Shown piece after piece: positions 6,865-13,493 of a stretch of 16,904 nt of DNA; the first letter of the stretch is position 1; each line of letters begins with the position of its first letter. The stretch is from Clostridium sp. UBA4108. GTDB lineage: Bacteria > Bacillota > Clostridia > Clostridiales > Clostridiaceae. A program made the translations under genes and the position numbers. A model generated the notes under the pieces. The model searched no databases, was not told the origin of the DNA, and worked only from the letters and a program-made list of their open reading frames with translations. Location: assembly GCA_002381695.1 (NCBI GenBank), contig DFXM01000045.1, positions 1 to 16,904 on the forward strand, in the 5' to 3' direction.

Positions 6865-8502
6865 TTATTCCTCGCATATCTCTATTAATTCCTCTGGAAA
6901 TACTTCCGTAAGTATATCCTCTTTAGATATTTTTTCCTCTATATCTTCATTTTCTATAGTGTAGTTTATTATAACTTTTTCCTTTAAGACTTCTGAGAAT
7001 GTCTCATTCACTATCTTTTTATGCTCTTCCTTTTCTAATCTATTTTTATGAAAGTTGAAATTTTTATCGAAAGAAATTGTAATTATACCATTGCTACAAG
7101 ATTGTATCTGTCCCATACTTAGCATAGTAGATAGTACTACATTGTTTTTATTTTTTAATACATTTTGAATATCTTTAAATGCCTTTTTCACATGATCTAG
7201 TGTTAATTTACTATCCATGTTTTCAAAGTTCTCTTCACTTTTATTATAAGCTTTTCCCTCAATTTTGTTAACATCAACTTTAGTTTTAGTATCTTCCATA
7301 ATGAGTGGTTTAATATCATTAATTTGATTTTTTGTACTTTTCACTGATACTCTACCTGAAGCTATATTTTCTTCTAATTTATTCAATCTATTCATTATAG
7401 TCTCTATAGACGTATCATATTGTATTTTACACATTTTTATTAAAGCTAACTCTAAATATATTCTCCCTTGCTTAGCTACTTTTGAAGAATTTTCTGCATC
7501 TTGAAGAATATTGATGTATCTCATTATTTCTTCTACTCTTATATTTTTACTTTGTTCTTTTATATTTTCAATATTTTCAAGGGACATATCTAGTACATCC
7601 TCTGGATTATTACTTACATTTACCATTAAAAGGTTTCTCATATGAGTAATTAAATCTCTTATCAAAAGATTTACGTCTTTGCCATCATTTATTATTTTAT
7701 TGACTAATTTAATAGCATCCTCAGTCCTTTTATTGATAACATTATCTACTATCTGTATTAAACTATAGTTAGTAGTTATTCCCAACATATCAATTAAGCT
7801 TTCATAAGCTACCTTATCGTCGATGGCAATTGCTTGATCTAATATAGATACGGCATCCCTCATAGCTCCATCGCAGATTCTTGATAGTAGTCTTAAACTC
7901 TCTTCATCTATATCTTTATTTAGGCTATCTGTTATTTGTTTTAATCTATAAAAAATATCATCACTATTAATTCTCTTAAAATCAAACCTTTGACATCTAG
8001 AAAGTATCGTTATAGGTAATTTTTGTGGATCTGTAGTAGCTAAAATAAATATTACTCTACTTGGAGGCTCCTCTAATGTCTTTAGAAATGCGTTAACAGC
8101 TCCTATGGAAAGCATATGAACCTCATCTATGATGTATACCTTGTAATTAGCCTCTTGCGGTGGATATTGTACCTCTTCTATAATATCTCTAATATTATCT
8201 ACGCTATTATGAGAGGCTGCATCTAATTCTGTTACATCTATTGCTGTTCCATTATTTATTTTTAAACACATTTCACATTCGTTACATGGTTCTCCATCTT
8301 GAGGATTTAAGCAATTTATTGCTTTTGCTAAAATTTTGGCTGTTGAGGTTTTTCCAGTTCCTCTAGTACCGCATAGTAAATATGCATGAGCTATTCTATT
8401 ACTACTTATGGCATTACGTAATGTAGTAGTTACATGTTTTTGACCAACTACATCCTTAAAGTTTTTAGGTCTCCATTCTCTATATAATGCTTTATATGCC
8501 AC
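6865..8502 (-). CDS. dnaX: DNA polymerase III subunit gamma/tau (clamp loader ATPase)
   Basis: DnaX is the motor subunit of the clamp loader. The 545-residue protein starts MAYKALYREWRP. It has Walker A GTRGTGKT at 45-52, a zinc module with C64, C73, C76 and C79, Walker B IIDEV at 124-128, sensor 1 ATTDP at about 155-159 and the SRC arginine finger at 168-170. The collar domain runs to about 360, a linker follows, and a C-terminal tau-like domain begins near 435. I chose GTG at 8502 because GGAGG lies eight bases before it; another in-frame GTG at 8511 overlaps that site. A6-containing heptamer A-AAA-AAT at 7156-7150 could cause -1 slippage with an immediate stop, giving a product of about 451 residues (see findings). 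A weak -10 (TATAAT, 8541-8546) lies upstream. Confidence 0.97.
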   Translation of the reverse strand: MAYKALYREWRPKNFKDVVGQKHVTTTLRNAISSNRIAHAYLLCGTRGTGKTSTAKILAKAINCLNPQDGEPCNECEMCLKINNGTAIDVTELDAASHNSVDNIRDIIEEVQYPPQEANYKVYIIDEVHMLSIGAVNAFLKTLEEPPSRVIFILATTDPQKLPITILSRCQRFDFKRINSDDIFYRLKQITDSLNKDIDEESLRLLSRICDGAMRDAVSILDQAIAIDDKVAYESLIDMLGITTNYSLIQIVDNVINKRTEDAIKLVNKIINDGKDVNLLIRDLITHMRNLLMVNVSNNPEDVLDMSLENIENIKEQSKNIRVEEIMRYINILQDAENSSKVAKQGRIYLELALIKMCKIQYDTSIETIMNRLNKLEENIASGRVSVKSTKNQINDIKPLIMEDTKTKVDVNKIEGKAYNKSEENFENMDSKLTLDHVKKAFKDIQNVLKNKNNVVLSTMLSMGQIQSCSNGIITISFDKNFNFHKNRLEKEEHKKIVNETFSEVLKEKVIINYTIENEDIEEKISKEDILTEVFPEELIEICEE

Positions 8503-8599
8503 TCCTCTCACCTCCTTTTACAATATAATTCCTACAATATATTATATATGAAATTCTTGCTTTTCACATAGTTTTATATACTTATATCTATAATTTTAT

Positions 8600-8625
8600 A
8601 AAAAAAAAGATGTATTTAAACATCT
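8600..8625 (-). terminator. Rho-independent terminator of the SRP RNA gene
   Basis: On the minus strand the stem AGATGT (8625-8620) / ACATCT (8613-8608) with a 6-base loop is followed by a T-run down to 8600. It begins about 16 bases after the predicted SRP RNA 3' end. Confidence 0.85.
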
Positions 8626-8640
8626 TCTCTGAAAATTGTA

Positions 8641-8910
8641 AGCCGTACACCTTGCTTCGATAGTTGATTTATATGCGTTACCTATACAGTTAACTCAAAC
8701 CAGGTTTTTCCACGGCACATGGAAAATTTCACTTATCGCTGCTTCCTTCCAGACCTGACGAGGTTCATGAGTTTCCATTGCGTGGGACCCAGTTCTCAAC
8801 GCCACTTATATAGGTCAGACCATACAAATCAATACCTAGGCAAGGAATTCAATCCTGCTGTAGCGGGTTGCAGGTTACAGGGCACCGCTAACTCCCCATC
8901 TAGTACGACC
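8641..8910 (-). ncRNA. ffs: Signal recognition particle RNA, large Firmicutes type
   Basis: The conserved SRP helix 8 is unmistakable on the minus strand around 8735-8775: GAACCTCGTCAGGTC, then GGAAGGAAGCAGC, the binding site for Ffh. The 5' and 3' ends pair: GGTCGTAC (8910-8903) with GTACGGCT (8648-8641), allowing G-U pairs. This gives a length of about 270 nt, the size of the long scRNA of Bacillus and Clostridium, which includes an Alu domain. The 5' half has the expected Alu-type segment (GTTAGCGGTGCCCTGTAACC). Ends are judged by the closing helix and may be off by a few bases. The tRNA-Ser gene ends one base before the predicted 5' end, so both are probably cut from one transcript. Confidence 0.95.
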
Positions 8911-8911
8911 A

Positions 8912-9001
8912 TGGCGGAGAAAGAGGGATTTGAACCCTCGGTAGAGTTTCCCCTACACACGCGTTCCAGGCGTGCTCCTTAAGCCACTCGGACATCTCTC
9001 C
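8912..9001 (-). tRNA. tRNA-Ser (anticodon GGA)
   Basis: A 90-base class II tRNA with encoded CCA (8914-8912). The acceptor GGAGAGA pairs with TTTCTCC; the discriminator is G73. The anticodon stem CACGC/GCGTG holds the loop CTGGAAC, anticodon GGA, reading UCC and UCU. The long variable arm typical of tRNA-Ser is present (GTAGGGGAAACTCTAC). It is transcribed from the promoter at 9026-9054 and leads straight into the SRP RNA. Confidence 0.96.
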
Positions 9002-9025
9002 ATATTAAATTTTCACGTATTACTT

Positions 9026-9054
9026 ATTATACTATTGTTTTATATATCTTTCAA
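9026..9054 (-). promoter_or_regulatory. Promoter of tRNA-Ser(GGA) and SRP RNA
   Basis: On the minus strand TTGAAA (9049-9054), a 17-base spacer and a perfect TATAAT (9026-9031). The predicted start near 9019 is about 18 bases before the tRNA. No other promoter is seen before the SRP RNA, so this one probably serves both genes. Confidence 0.8.
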
Positions 9055-9069
9055 GAGGAAACTTTTAAC

Positions 9070-9160
9070 AAAAAAAATACTCAATGTTTTTATTAAAGGA
9101 AATGTTTCATAGACACTGATATATCTCTAGAACAAAGCCTTCTCCTCTATGGACACTTCC
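9070..9160 (-). terminator. Structured region after lgt, possible terminator
   Basis: Between lgt and the tRNA-Ser promoter the minus strand has a run of eight Ts (9077-9070). Just before it, 9113-9122 can pair with 9077-9087 over 10 bp with one bulge, but the loop would be about 25 bases. A competing imperfect stem of about 14 bp joins 9098-9113 to 9146-9160, enclosing 32 bases. One of these probably ends lgt transcription. The alternative pairing is unusual for a simple terminator. Confidence 0.4.
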
Positions 9161-9226
9161 TTTTGACTAAAAAATTATTTCTTCATAATTTACTACTGAA
9201 TTTTTCTAAACATCTTGCTATTAAAA

Positions 9227-9997
9227 TCATTTACAATTTTTCTTTTTACTATAAATAATTGCTATTCCCACAATCCAGATTACTATTCCAATCAAGCTTA
9301 TTATTTGAGCTGTTCTAAGTCCAAACATCATAAGACTATCCGTTCTAAGTCCTTCTATAAAAAATCTCCCTAAAGAATATAGTCCTATATAAGTTAAAAA
9401 TACTACACCACTCTCTTTTACTTTATGCAGCATATAGAATAATATTACAAATACAATCAAGTTCCAAATACTTTCATATAAAAATGTTGGATGATAGTAT
9501 GTTCCATTAATAAGCATCCCATCTTGTATAAATTGTGGAAACTTGCTAATAAATTCAGCGCTAACAGGTCCTCCATGAGCTTCTTTGTTAAAAAAGTTTC
9601 CCCATCTTCCTATAGCCTGAGCTAAAATAATGCATGGTACAGCTAAATCCATCAGATCCCCTAATTTAAACTTCTTTTTCTTAGCATATATATATACTAC
9701 TAATACTGCTGCAATTAATCCACCATGAATGGCTAATCCACCTTGCCTTATATTAAATATATCATTTAAATTATCCTTATAATAATTATTAAATTCAAAG
9801 ATTACATAGTACAATCTAGCACCTATTATTGCTAGTGGAAATGCAATTAAGAATATATTTAAAACTTCATCATAACTTATTCCCTTTAACTTAGAAGTAT
9901 ATTGACTTAATAACAATGCCACTATTACTCCTGATGAAATTATTACGCCATACCACATAACATCTATACCAAATATAGTTATAGCTATTGGATCCAT
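9227..9997 (-). CDS. lgt: Prolipoprotein diacylglyceryl transferase
   Basis: Lgt moves a diacylglyceryl group from phosphatidylglycerol to the lipobox cysteine of prelipoproteins, the first step of lipoprotein maturation in the membrane. The 256-residue protein has about seven membrane helices. Key segments are GGLAIHGG (H91 of the HGG motif), GRWGNFFNKEAHGG (R131, N134 and E139) and GRFFIEGLRTDSL near residue 215. These match the catalytic and signature residues of the family. Length is normal. AAGGAGG lies seven to eight bases before the ATG. It is downstream of tadA and the BFD-like gene on the same strand with a 54-base gap, so probably the same transcript. Lgt acts after lipoproteins are inserted with help from SRP/Sec, a loose functional tie to the SRP RNA next door. 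Confidence 0.97.
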   Translation of the reverse strand: MDPIAITIFGIDVMWYGVIISSGVIVALLLSQYTSKLKGISYDEVLNIFLIAFPLAIIGARLYYVIFEFNNYYKDNLNDIFNIRQGGLAIHGGLIAAVLVVYIYAKKKKFKLGDLMDLAVPCIILAQAIGRWGNFFNKEAHGGPVSAEFISKFPQFIQDGMLINGTYYHPTFLYESIWNLIVFVILFYMLHKVKESGVVFLTYIGLYSLGRFFIEGLRTDSLMMFGLRTAQIISLIGIVIWIVGIAIIYSKKKNCK

Positions 9998-10044
9998 GAA
10001 TCCCCCTCCTTACATCTAATTAAATCCTATATATTTATTAATTA

Positions 10045-10075
10045 TTCTTTATCAATTCTTCTTTATCAATTCTTC
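10045..10075 (-). repeat. 14-base tandem duplication at the end of the BFD-like gene
   Basis: The minus-strand unit GAAGAATTGATAAA occurs twice head to tail (10075-10062 and 10061-10048), followed by GAA. It spans the stop codon of the BFD-like gene. Because 14 is not a multiple of three, the second copy is read in another frame and supplies the TGA stop. Confidence 0.85.
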
Positions 10076-10258
10076 AATTTTGCATCTACATCTGTTTCCT
10101 TTACATCCACCACTACCACTGCCAGTAACTCTATTTACCTCTTCTACAGTTTTAGCTCCATCTTTTATAGCTTTCTTTATTGTAGCTCTAGATATTGCTT
10201 TACATATACAAACCTTTGTAAGTTTATCCATTATCTCTTCGTTTATATTATTCTCCAT
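10052..10258 (-). CDS. BFD-like [2Fe-2S]-binding protein
   Basis: A 68-residue protein with the fold of the bacterioferritin-associated ferredoxin (BFD) domain. CxC lies at C17 and C19, followed by the helical segment AISRATIKKAIKDGAKTVEEVNRVTGSG. A second cysteine pair comes from C52 and C57; C59 is extra. In Bfd these four cysteines hold a 2Fe-2S cluster. The free-standing clostridial form has no proven partner, and a role in electron transfer or iron handling is an inference. The ATG lies inside the 3' end of tadA (overlap 10248-10258) after GAGGAGG, so translation is probably coupled. A 14-base tandem duplication at the 3' end sets the stop codon. Confidence 0.85.
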   Translation of the reverse strand: MENNINEEIMDKLTKVCICKAISRATIKKAIKDGAKTVEEVNRVTGSGSGGCKGNRCRCKIEELIKKN

Positions 10259-10712
10259 TTGTATTTCCTCCTCTTCTTCTACTTTTAAAAAACTCCTTTA
10301 TAATCCCACTACACTGTTCATCATATAACCATTTTACATTTACCCAATGATTAAAATTATAATTTTGAACCACATTTAAAACTGAACCACATGCACCTGC
10401 TTTTGGATCAAAAGTTCCAATGTATAGTGTTTTAATTCTACTCTGTACTATGGCTCCTGCGCACATTGGACACGGTTCTAAAGTCACATACATATCACAA
10501 TCATTCAATCTCCATGATTTAAGTTTTTTACTAGCACTTCTTATAGCTATAATTTCAGCATGATCGGTAGGATCATTAGTATCTTCCTTTATATTATGTC
10601 CCCTTGATATAATTTTATTATTTCTTACTATTATAGCTCCAACAGGGACCTCGCCTTTATTTTCTGCAATTTTTGCTTCTTGTATGGCCATACTCATAAA
10701 ATACTCATTCAT
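10248..10712 (-). CDS. tadA: tRNA-specific adenosine deaminase
   Basis: TadA converts A34 to inosine in the anticodon of tRNA-Arg(ACG), so that one tRNA reads CGU, CGC and CGA. The 154-residue protein has the zinc deaminase motifs: H51-A-E53 (E53 is the proton shuttle) and PCPMC with C81 and C84. The N-terminal segment (MAIQEAKIAENKGEVPVGAIIV) and the C-terminal SGIIKEFFKSRR are typical. The family length is about 150-170. GAGGT lies seven to eight bases before the ATG. A tRNA-Arg(CCU) gene and its terminator lie just upstream, leaving no clear room for a separate promoter. The substrate tRNA-Arg(ACG) is encoded at 16674-16750. Confidence 0.96.
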   Translation of the reverse strand: MNEYFMSMAIQEAKIAENKGEVPVGAIIVRNNKIISRGHNIKEDTNDPTDHAEIIAIRSASKKLKSWRLNDCDMYVTLEPCPMCAGAIVQSRIKTLYIGTFDPKAGACGSVLNVVQNYNFNHWVNVKWLYDEQCSGIIKEFFKSRRRGGNTNGE

Positions 10713-10746
10713 ATTTTATACCTCTATCAAAGTTCTGAAAATGATT

Positions 10747-10782
10747 AAAAAAAACTTAGCAAAGCTAGGCCTTACTAAGTTT
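10747..10782 (-). terminator. Rho-independent terminator after tRNA-Arg(CCU)
   Basis: On the minus strand an 8-bp outer stem (10782-10775 with 10759-10752), extended by a short inner AAG/CTT pairing, is followed by eight Ts (10754-10747). The stem begins at the last base of the tRNA CCA end. It lies about 35 bases before the tadA start. Confidence 0.85.
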
Positions 10783-10858
10783 GGTGCGCACGAGAGGAGT
10801 CGAACCTCCGGCCTTCCCCTTAGGAGGGGGATGCTCTATCCTGCTGAGCTACGGGCGC
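10782..10858 (-). tRNA. tRNA-Arg (anticodon CCU)
   Basis: A 77-base tRNA with encoded CCA. The anticodon stem TCCCC/GGGGA holds the loop CTCCTAA, anticodon CCU, reading AGG. D-arm (GCTCAGCAGGATAGAGC) and T-arm (GGAGG TTCGACT CCTCT) are normal. The acceptor pairs GCGCCCG with CGTGCGC, with a C5-U68 mismatch. The promoter at 10874-10902 is nearly perfect. Confidence 0.95.
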
Positions 10859-10873
10859 AAGTCTATAATCAAT

Positions 10874-10902
10874 ATTATAATTATTTATTAGTCAATCGTC
10901 AA
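10874..10902 (-). promoter_or_regulatory. Promoter of tRNA-Arg(CCU)
   Basis: On the minus strand TTGACG (10897-10902), 17-base spacer and TATAAT (10874-10879). The predicted start near 10867 is about 9 bases before the tRNA. Some transcripts may read through the terminator into tadA. Confidence 0.85.
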
Positions 10903-11123
10903 TATCTACATAATTTAAATTTCTGAGAATATAGTTTGAATTATTTTATTTACATATTTAATTTTTATTATTTGGGGTATATTAGCAGTATTAATGTGTA
11001 TTTTCGATGTTCTTTTCTTAAACTTTCTGAAAAATAAATGATTTATTGCACAATTACATTTATTTTTATGTTAAAATGTTAATATATTATTATTTTGCAA
11101 CAAAAATTTCAGAGGTGATTTTA

Positions 11124-12512
11124 ATGAAAAAAATCCATATAACCGAGACAGTACTTAGGGATGCAAACCAGTCATTAATTGCTACAAGAATGCCTTATGA
11201 GGAATTTGCACCTATTCTTAAAGAGTTAGATAATGCAGGATATTATTCGTTAGAATGTTGGGGTGGAGCAACTTTTGACTCTTGTCTAAGATATTTAAAT
11301 GAAGATCCATGGGAAAGATTAAAGAATATTAAAAGCATAGTTAAGAAGACCCCTCTTCAAATGCTATTAAGAGGTCAGAATATTCTAGGATATAAGCATT
11401 ATCCTGATGATGTAGTTAGAGAATTTATAAAAATGTCTGTTTACTATGGTATGGATATAATTAGAATATTTGATGCTTTAAATGACTTTGATAACATTAA
11501 GGTAGCTATGGATGAAACTATAAAGCAAGGTGCCCATGCTCAAGGCTGTATAGTTTATACTGTTAGTCCTATTCATGATGTAAATAACTATACTAATTTA
11601 GCTAAACAATTGGAAGATATGGGAGCCCATTCAATATGTATAAAAGATATGGCTGGACTTTTAATGCCTAATATAGCTTATGATTTAGTTAAAGGTATAA
11701 AAGAGACTGTAAAAATACCAGTTATCCTTCACTCTCATAGCACAAATGGTCTTGCTGAAATGACTTATTATAAGGCTGCTGAAGCTGGTGTAGATGGAAT
11801 TGATTGTGCTATTTCATCATTCTCAAGCGGTACAGCTCAACCTCCAACTGAAACTATGCATCAAGCATTAACTTCAGCTGGATTTGATACTAATCTTGAT
11901 ATAGATAAATTAACACATATAAATGATTTCTTTAAGCCTGTTAGAGATGAAGTTTTAAAGTCAGGATTATTAGATCCAAAGGTATTAACTCCTCAACCAG
12001 AAGGTTTAACAAATCAAATTCCTGGTGGAATGTTATCAAATATGATTTCTCAGTTAAAAAGTCAGAACTCTATAGACAAACTTGATGCTGTTTTAGCTGA
12101 AGTTCCAAAAGTAAGGAAAGATTTAGGATATCCACCACTTGTAACTCCTATGAGTCAAATGGTAGGAACTCAAGCTACAGTAAATATCTTAACTGGTGAA
12201 AGATACAAAATGGTATTAAAAGAAGTTAAAGCTTACTGTAAGGGAGAATACGGTAAAGCTCCTGGTAAGATTAATGAAGAAGTTCTAAAAAAAGCTCTTG
12301 GTAACGATACTCCTATTACTGGAAGATTTGCAGATAGCTTAGAACCTGCATTCCAAAAAACCAAAGAAATTCTAAAGGATACTATCACAAGAGATGAAGA
12401 TATTCTTTCTTATTTAGCTTTCCCTCAAATAGCTGAAGATTTCTTCAAAAATAGAAGTGAAAAACCATCTAATGATGATATGAGAAAACTTAATAATAGC
12501 GATGTAATATAG
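11124..12512 (+). CDS. Pyruvate/oxaloacetate carboxyltransferase domain protein (OadA/PycB-like, no biotin domain)
   Basis: This 462-residue protein matches the carboxyltransferase part of oxaloacetate decarboxylase alpha, pyruvate carboxylase and transcarboxylase 5S. These enzymes move CO2 between carboxybiotin and pyruvate/oxaloacetate. Visible active-site features are D13 in ETVLRDANQS, the lysine K174 in CIKDMAG (carboxylated in relatives) and metal ligands H203 and H205 in LHSHSTNG. SGTAQPPTE follows at about 235-243. The PYC_OADA region ends the protein; the C-terminal biotinyl domain with its AMKM lysine, present in full-length OadA, is missing. The start ATG follows AGAGGTGA; a longer frame from 11046 has no ribosome binding site. 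No biotin carboxylase, carrier or sodium-pump gene is adjacent. A strong terminator follows. I see no sure promoter or riboswitch in the 265-base gap before it. Confidence 0.9.
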   Translation: MKKIHITETVLRDANQSLIATRMPYEEFAPILKELDNAGYYSLECWGGATFDSCLRYLNEDPWERLKNIKSIVKKTPLQMLLRGQNILGYKHYPDDVVREFIKMSVYYGMDIIRIFDALNDFDNIKVAMDETIKQGAHAQGCIVYTVSPIHDVNNYTNLAKQLEDMGAHSICIKDMAGLLMPNIAYDLVKGIKETVKIPVILHSHSTNGLAEMTYYKAAEAGVDGIDCAISSFSSGTAQPPTETMHQALTSAGFDTNLDIDKLTHINDFFKPVRDEVLKSGLLDPKVLTPQPEGLTNQIPGGMLSNMISQLKSQNSIDKLDAVLAEVPKVRKDLGYPPLVTPMSQMVGTQATVNILTGERYKMVLKEVKAYCKGEYGKAPGKINEEVLKKALGNDTPITGRFADSLEPAFQKTKEILKDTITRDEDILSYLAFPQIAEDFFKNRSEKPSNDDMRKLNNSDVI

Positions 12513-12518
12513 ATATAG

Positions 12519-12548
12519 AAGTTCACCACATCTGTGGTGAACTTTTTT
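12519..12548 (+). terminator. Rho-independent terminator after the carboxyltransferase gene
   Basis: An 11-bp perfect stem (AAGTTCACCAC at 12519-12529 with 12534-12544) and a 4-base loop run into six Ts (12543-12548). It begins 7 bases after the stop codon. Confidence 0.92.
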
Positions 12549-12559
12549 AATATCTAATG

Positions 12560-12568
12560 TGTTATAAT
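12560..12568 (+). promoter_or_regulatory. Extended -10 promoter of psd
   Basis: TGT-TATAAT (12560-12568) is an extended -10 box lying between the upstream terminator and psd. There is no good -35 (12540-12545 is inside the terminator stem). The predicted start near 12575 gives a leader of about 30 bases. Confidence 0.5.
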
Positions 12569-12605
12569 AGTAGTATATTATTATATTAACTTTTAGGAGG
12601 AAAAA

Positions 12606-13493
12606 ATGATAAAGTATTTCAATCGACAGAATGGAACTCATGAAGTAGAAAATATAGCTGGTGGTAAAGTTATTGGAGCTATCTATAATACATCTTTAGG
12701 AAAAGGATTATTAAACCTTATAATTAAAAGAAAAATACTTTCTACTTTGTATGGAAAACTTTGTGATACTTCTATCAGTAGATTATTTATAAAAAAATTT
12801 GTGAAAAATTTCGATATAGATATAAATCAGTTTGAAAAAGGATTAACTGAATACTCTTCTTTTAATGATTTTTTCTATAGAAAACTAAAGCATAATGGCA
12901 GAAATATATGTTATGAGAAAACTAATTTGATATCTCCCTGCGATAGTAAGTTATTAGCTATAGAAAATATAGATGAATATTCAACCTTTAAAGTTAAAGG
13001 CTTTGAATATAAATTAGAAGATTTAATCAATAATAAAGAGTTATCAAATGATTATAAAAATGGATGTTGCTTAATTTTCAGACTCTGTCCTACCGACTAC
13101 CATAGATTTCATTTTATAGACTCTGGGTTTTGTCATAAGACTCATTATATTAAAGGAAATTATTTTTCAGTAAATCCAATTGCCCTATCACAGATAGGCA
13201 AAATATTTTGTGAAAATAAACGTGAATATAGTGTTTTTAAAAGCGATAATTTTGATGCTGTATTATATGTGGAAATTGGAGCTACTTTTGTAGGTTCTAT
13301 AATTCAAACTTACGAAGAGAATCATCCTATAAATAGAGGTGATGAAAAAGGTTTCTTTAAGTTTGGTGGATCCACAGTAATGCTATTTTTTAAAAAGAAT
13401 ATTATAAAAATAGATGATGATATAATTATCAATAGTAACAATGGAATAGAGTCATCTGTACGTTTAGGCGAAAAAATAGGAGTGAGAATCTAA
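12606..13493 (+). CDS. psd: Phosphatidylserine decarboxylase proenzyme
   Basis: Psd makes phosphatidylethanolamine from phosphatidylserine at the membrane. It cuts itself into beta and alpha chains and forms an N-terminal pyruvoyl group. The 295-residue protein has the self-cleavage motif FGGST with S256, so cutting should occur between G255 and S256. The other triad residues fit D113 in SPCDSK and a His in DYHRFH (H166 or, by analogy with E. coli, H169). The alpha chain would be about 40 residues. The GGST form in place of LGST is the clostridial/eukaryotic-like type. AGGAGG lies five to six bases before the ATG. Its stop codon sits in the loop of the terminator hairpin shared with the convergent chemotaxis gene. 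No pssA is adjacent. Confidence 0.95.
   Translation: MIKYFNRQNGTHEVENIAGGKVIGAIYNTSLGKGLLNLIIKRKILSTLYGKLCDTSISRLFIKKFVKNFDIDINQFEKGLTEYSSFNDFFYRKLKHNGRNICYEKTNLISPCDSKLLAIENIDEYSTFKVKGFEYKLEDLINNKELSNDYKNGCCLIFRLCPTDYHRFHFIDSGFCHKTHYIKGNYFSVNPIALSQIGKIFCENKREYSVFKSDNFDAVLYVEIGATFVGSIIQTYEENHPINRGDEKGFFKFGGSTVMLFFKKNIIKIDDDIIINSNNGIESSVRLGEKIGVRI

Noticed and set aside
8912..8940. 29-base sequence repeated exactly at 16813-16841
   Set aside because: Both are the 3' ends of tRNA-Ser genes; shared T-arm and acceptor sequence explains the repeat, not a mobile element or attachment site.
8719..8982. Plus-strand open frame of 87 codons
   Set aside because: It lies antisense to the SRP RNA and tRNA-Ser genes, and the peptide is just the complement of conserved RNA sequence.
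9098..9160. Possible insertion-sequence ends (segments resembling TGGACACTTCC-type termini)
   Set aside because: The two segments face outward from a 32-base centre, there is no transposase remnant and no target duplication, so I kept only the structural observation.
10684..10926. Plus-strand open frame of 80 codons across tRNA-Arg(CCU)
   Set aside because: It runs through a tRNA gene, its terminator and promoter on the other strand.
11046..11123. Longer start for the carboxyltransferase gene
   Set aside because: The 26 extra codons have no ribosome binding site and do not match the family; AGAGGTGA precedes the ATG at 11124.
10927..11123. Riboswitch or T-box before the carboxyltransferase gene
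   Set aside because: No conserved core, no terminator/antiterminator pair and no T-box motif; only a small palindrome at 11033-11047.
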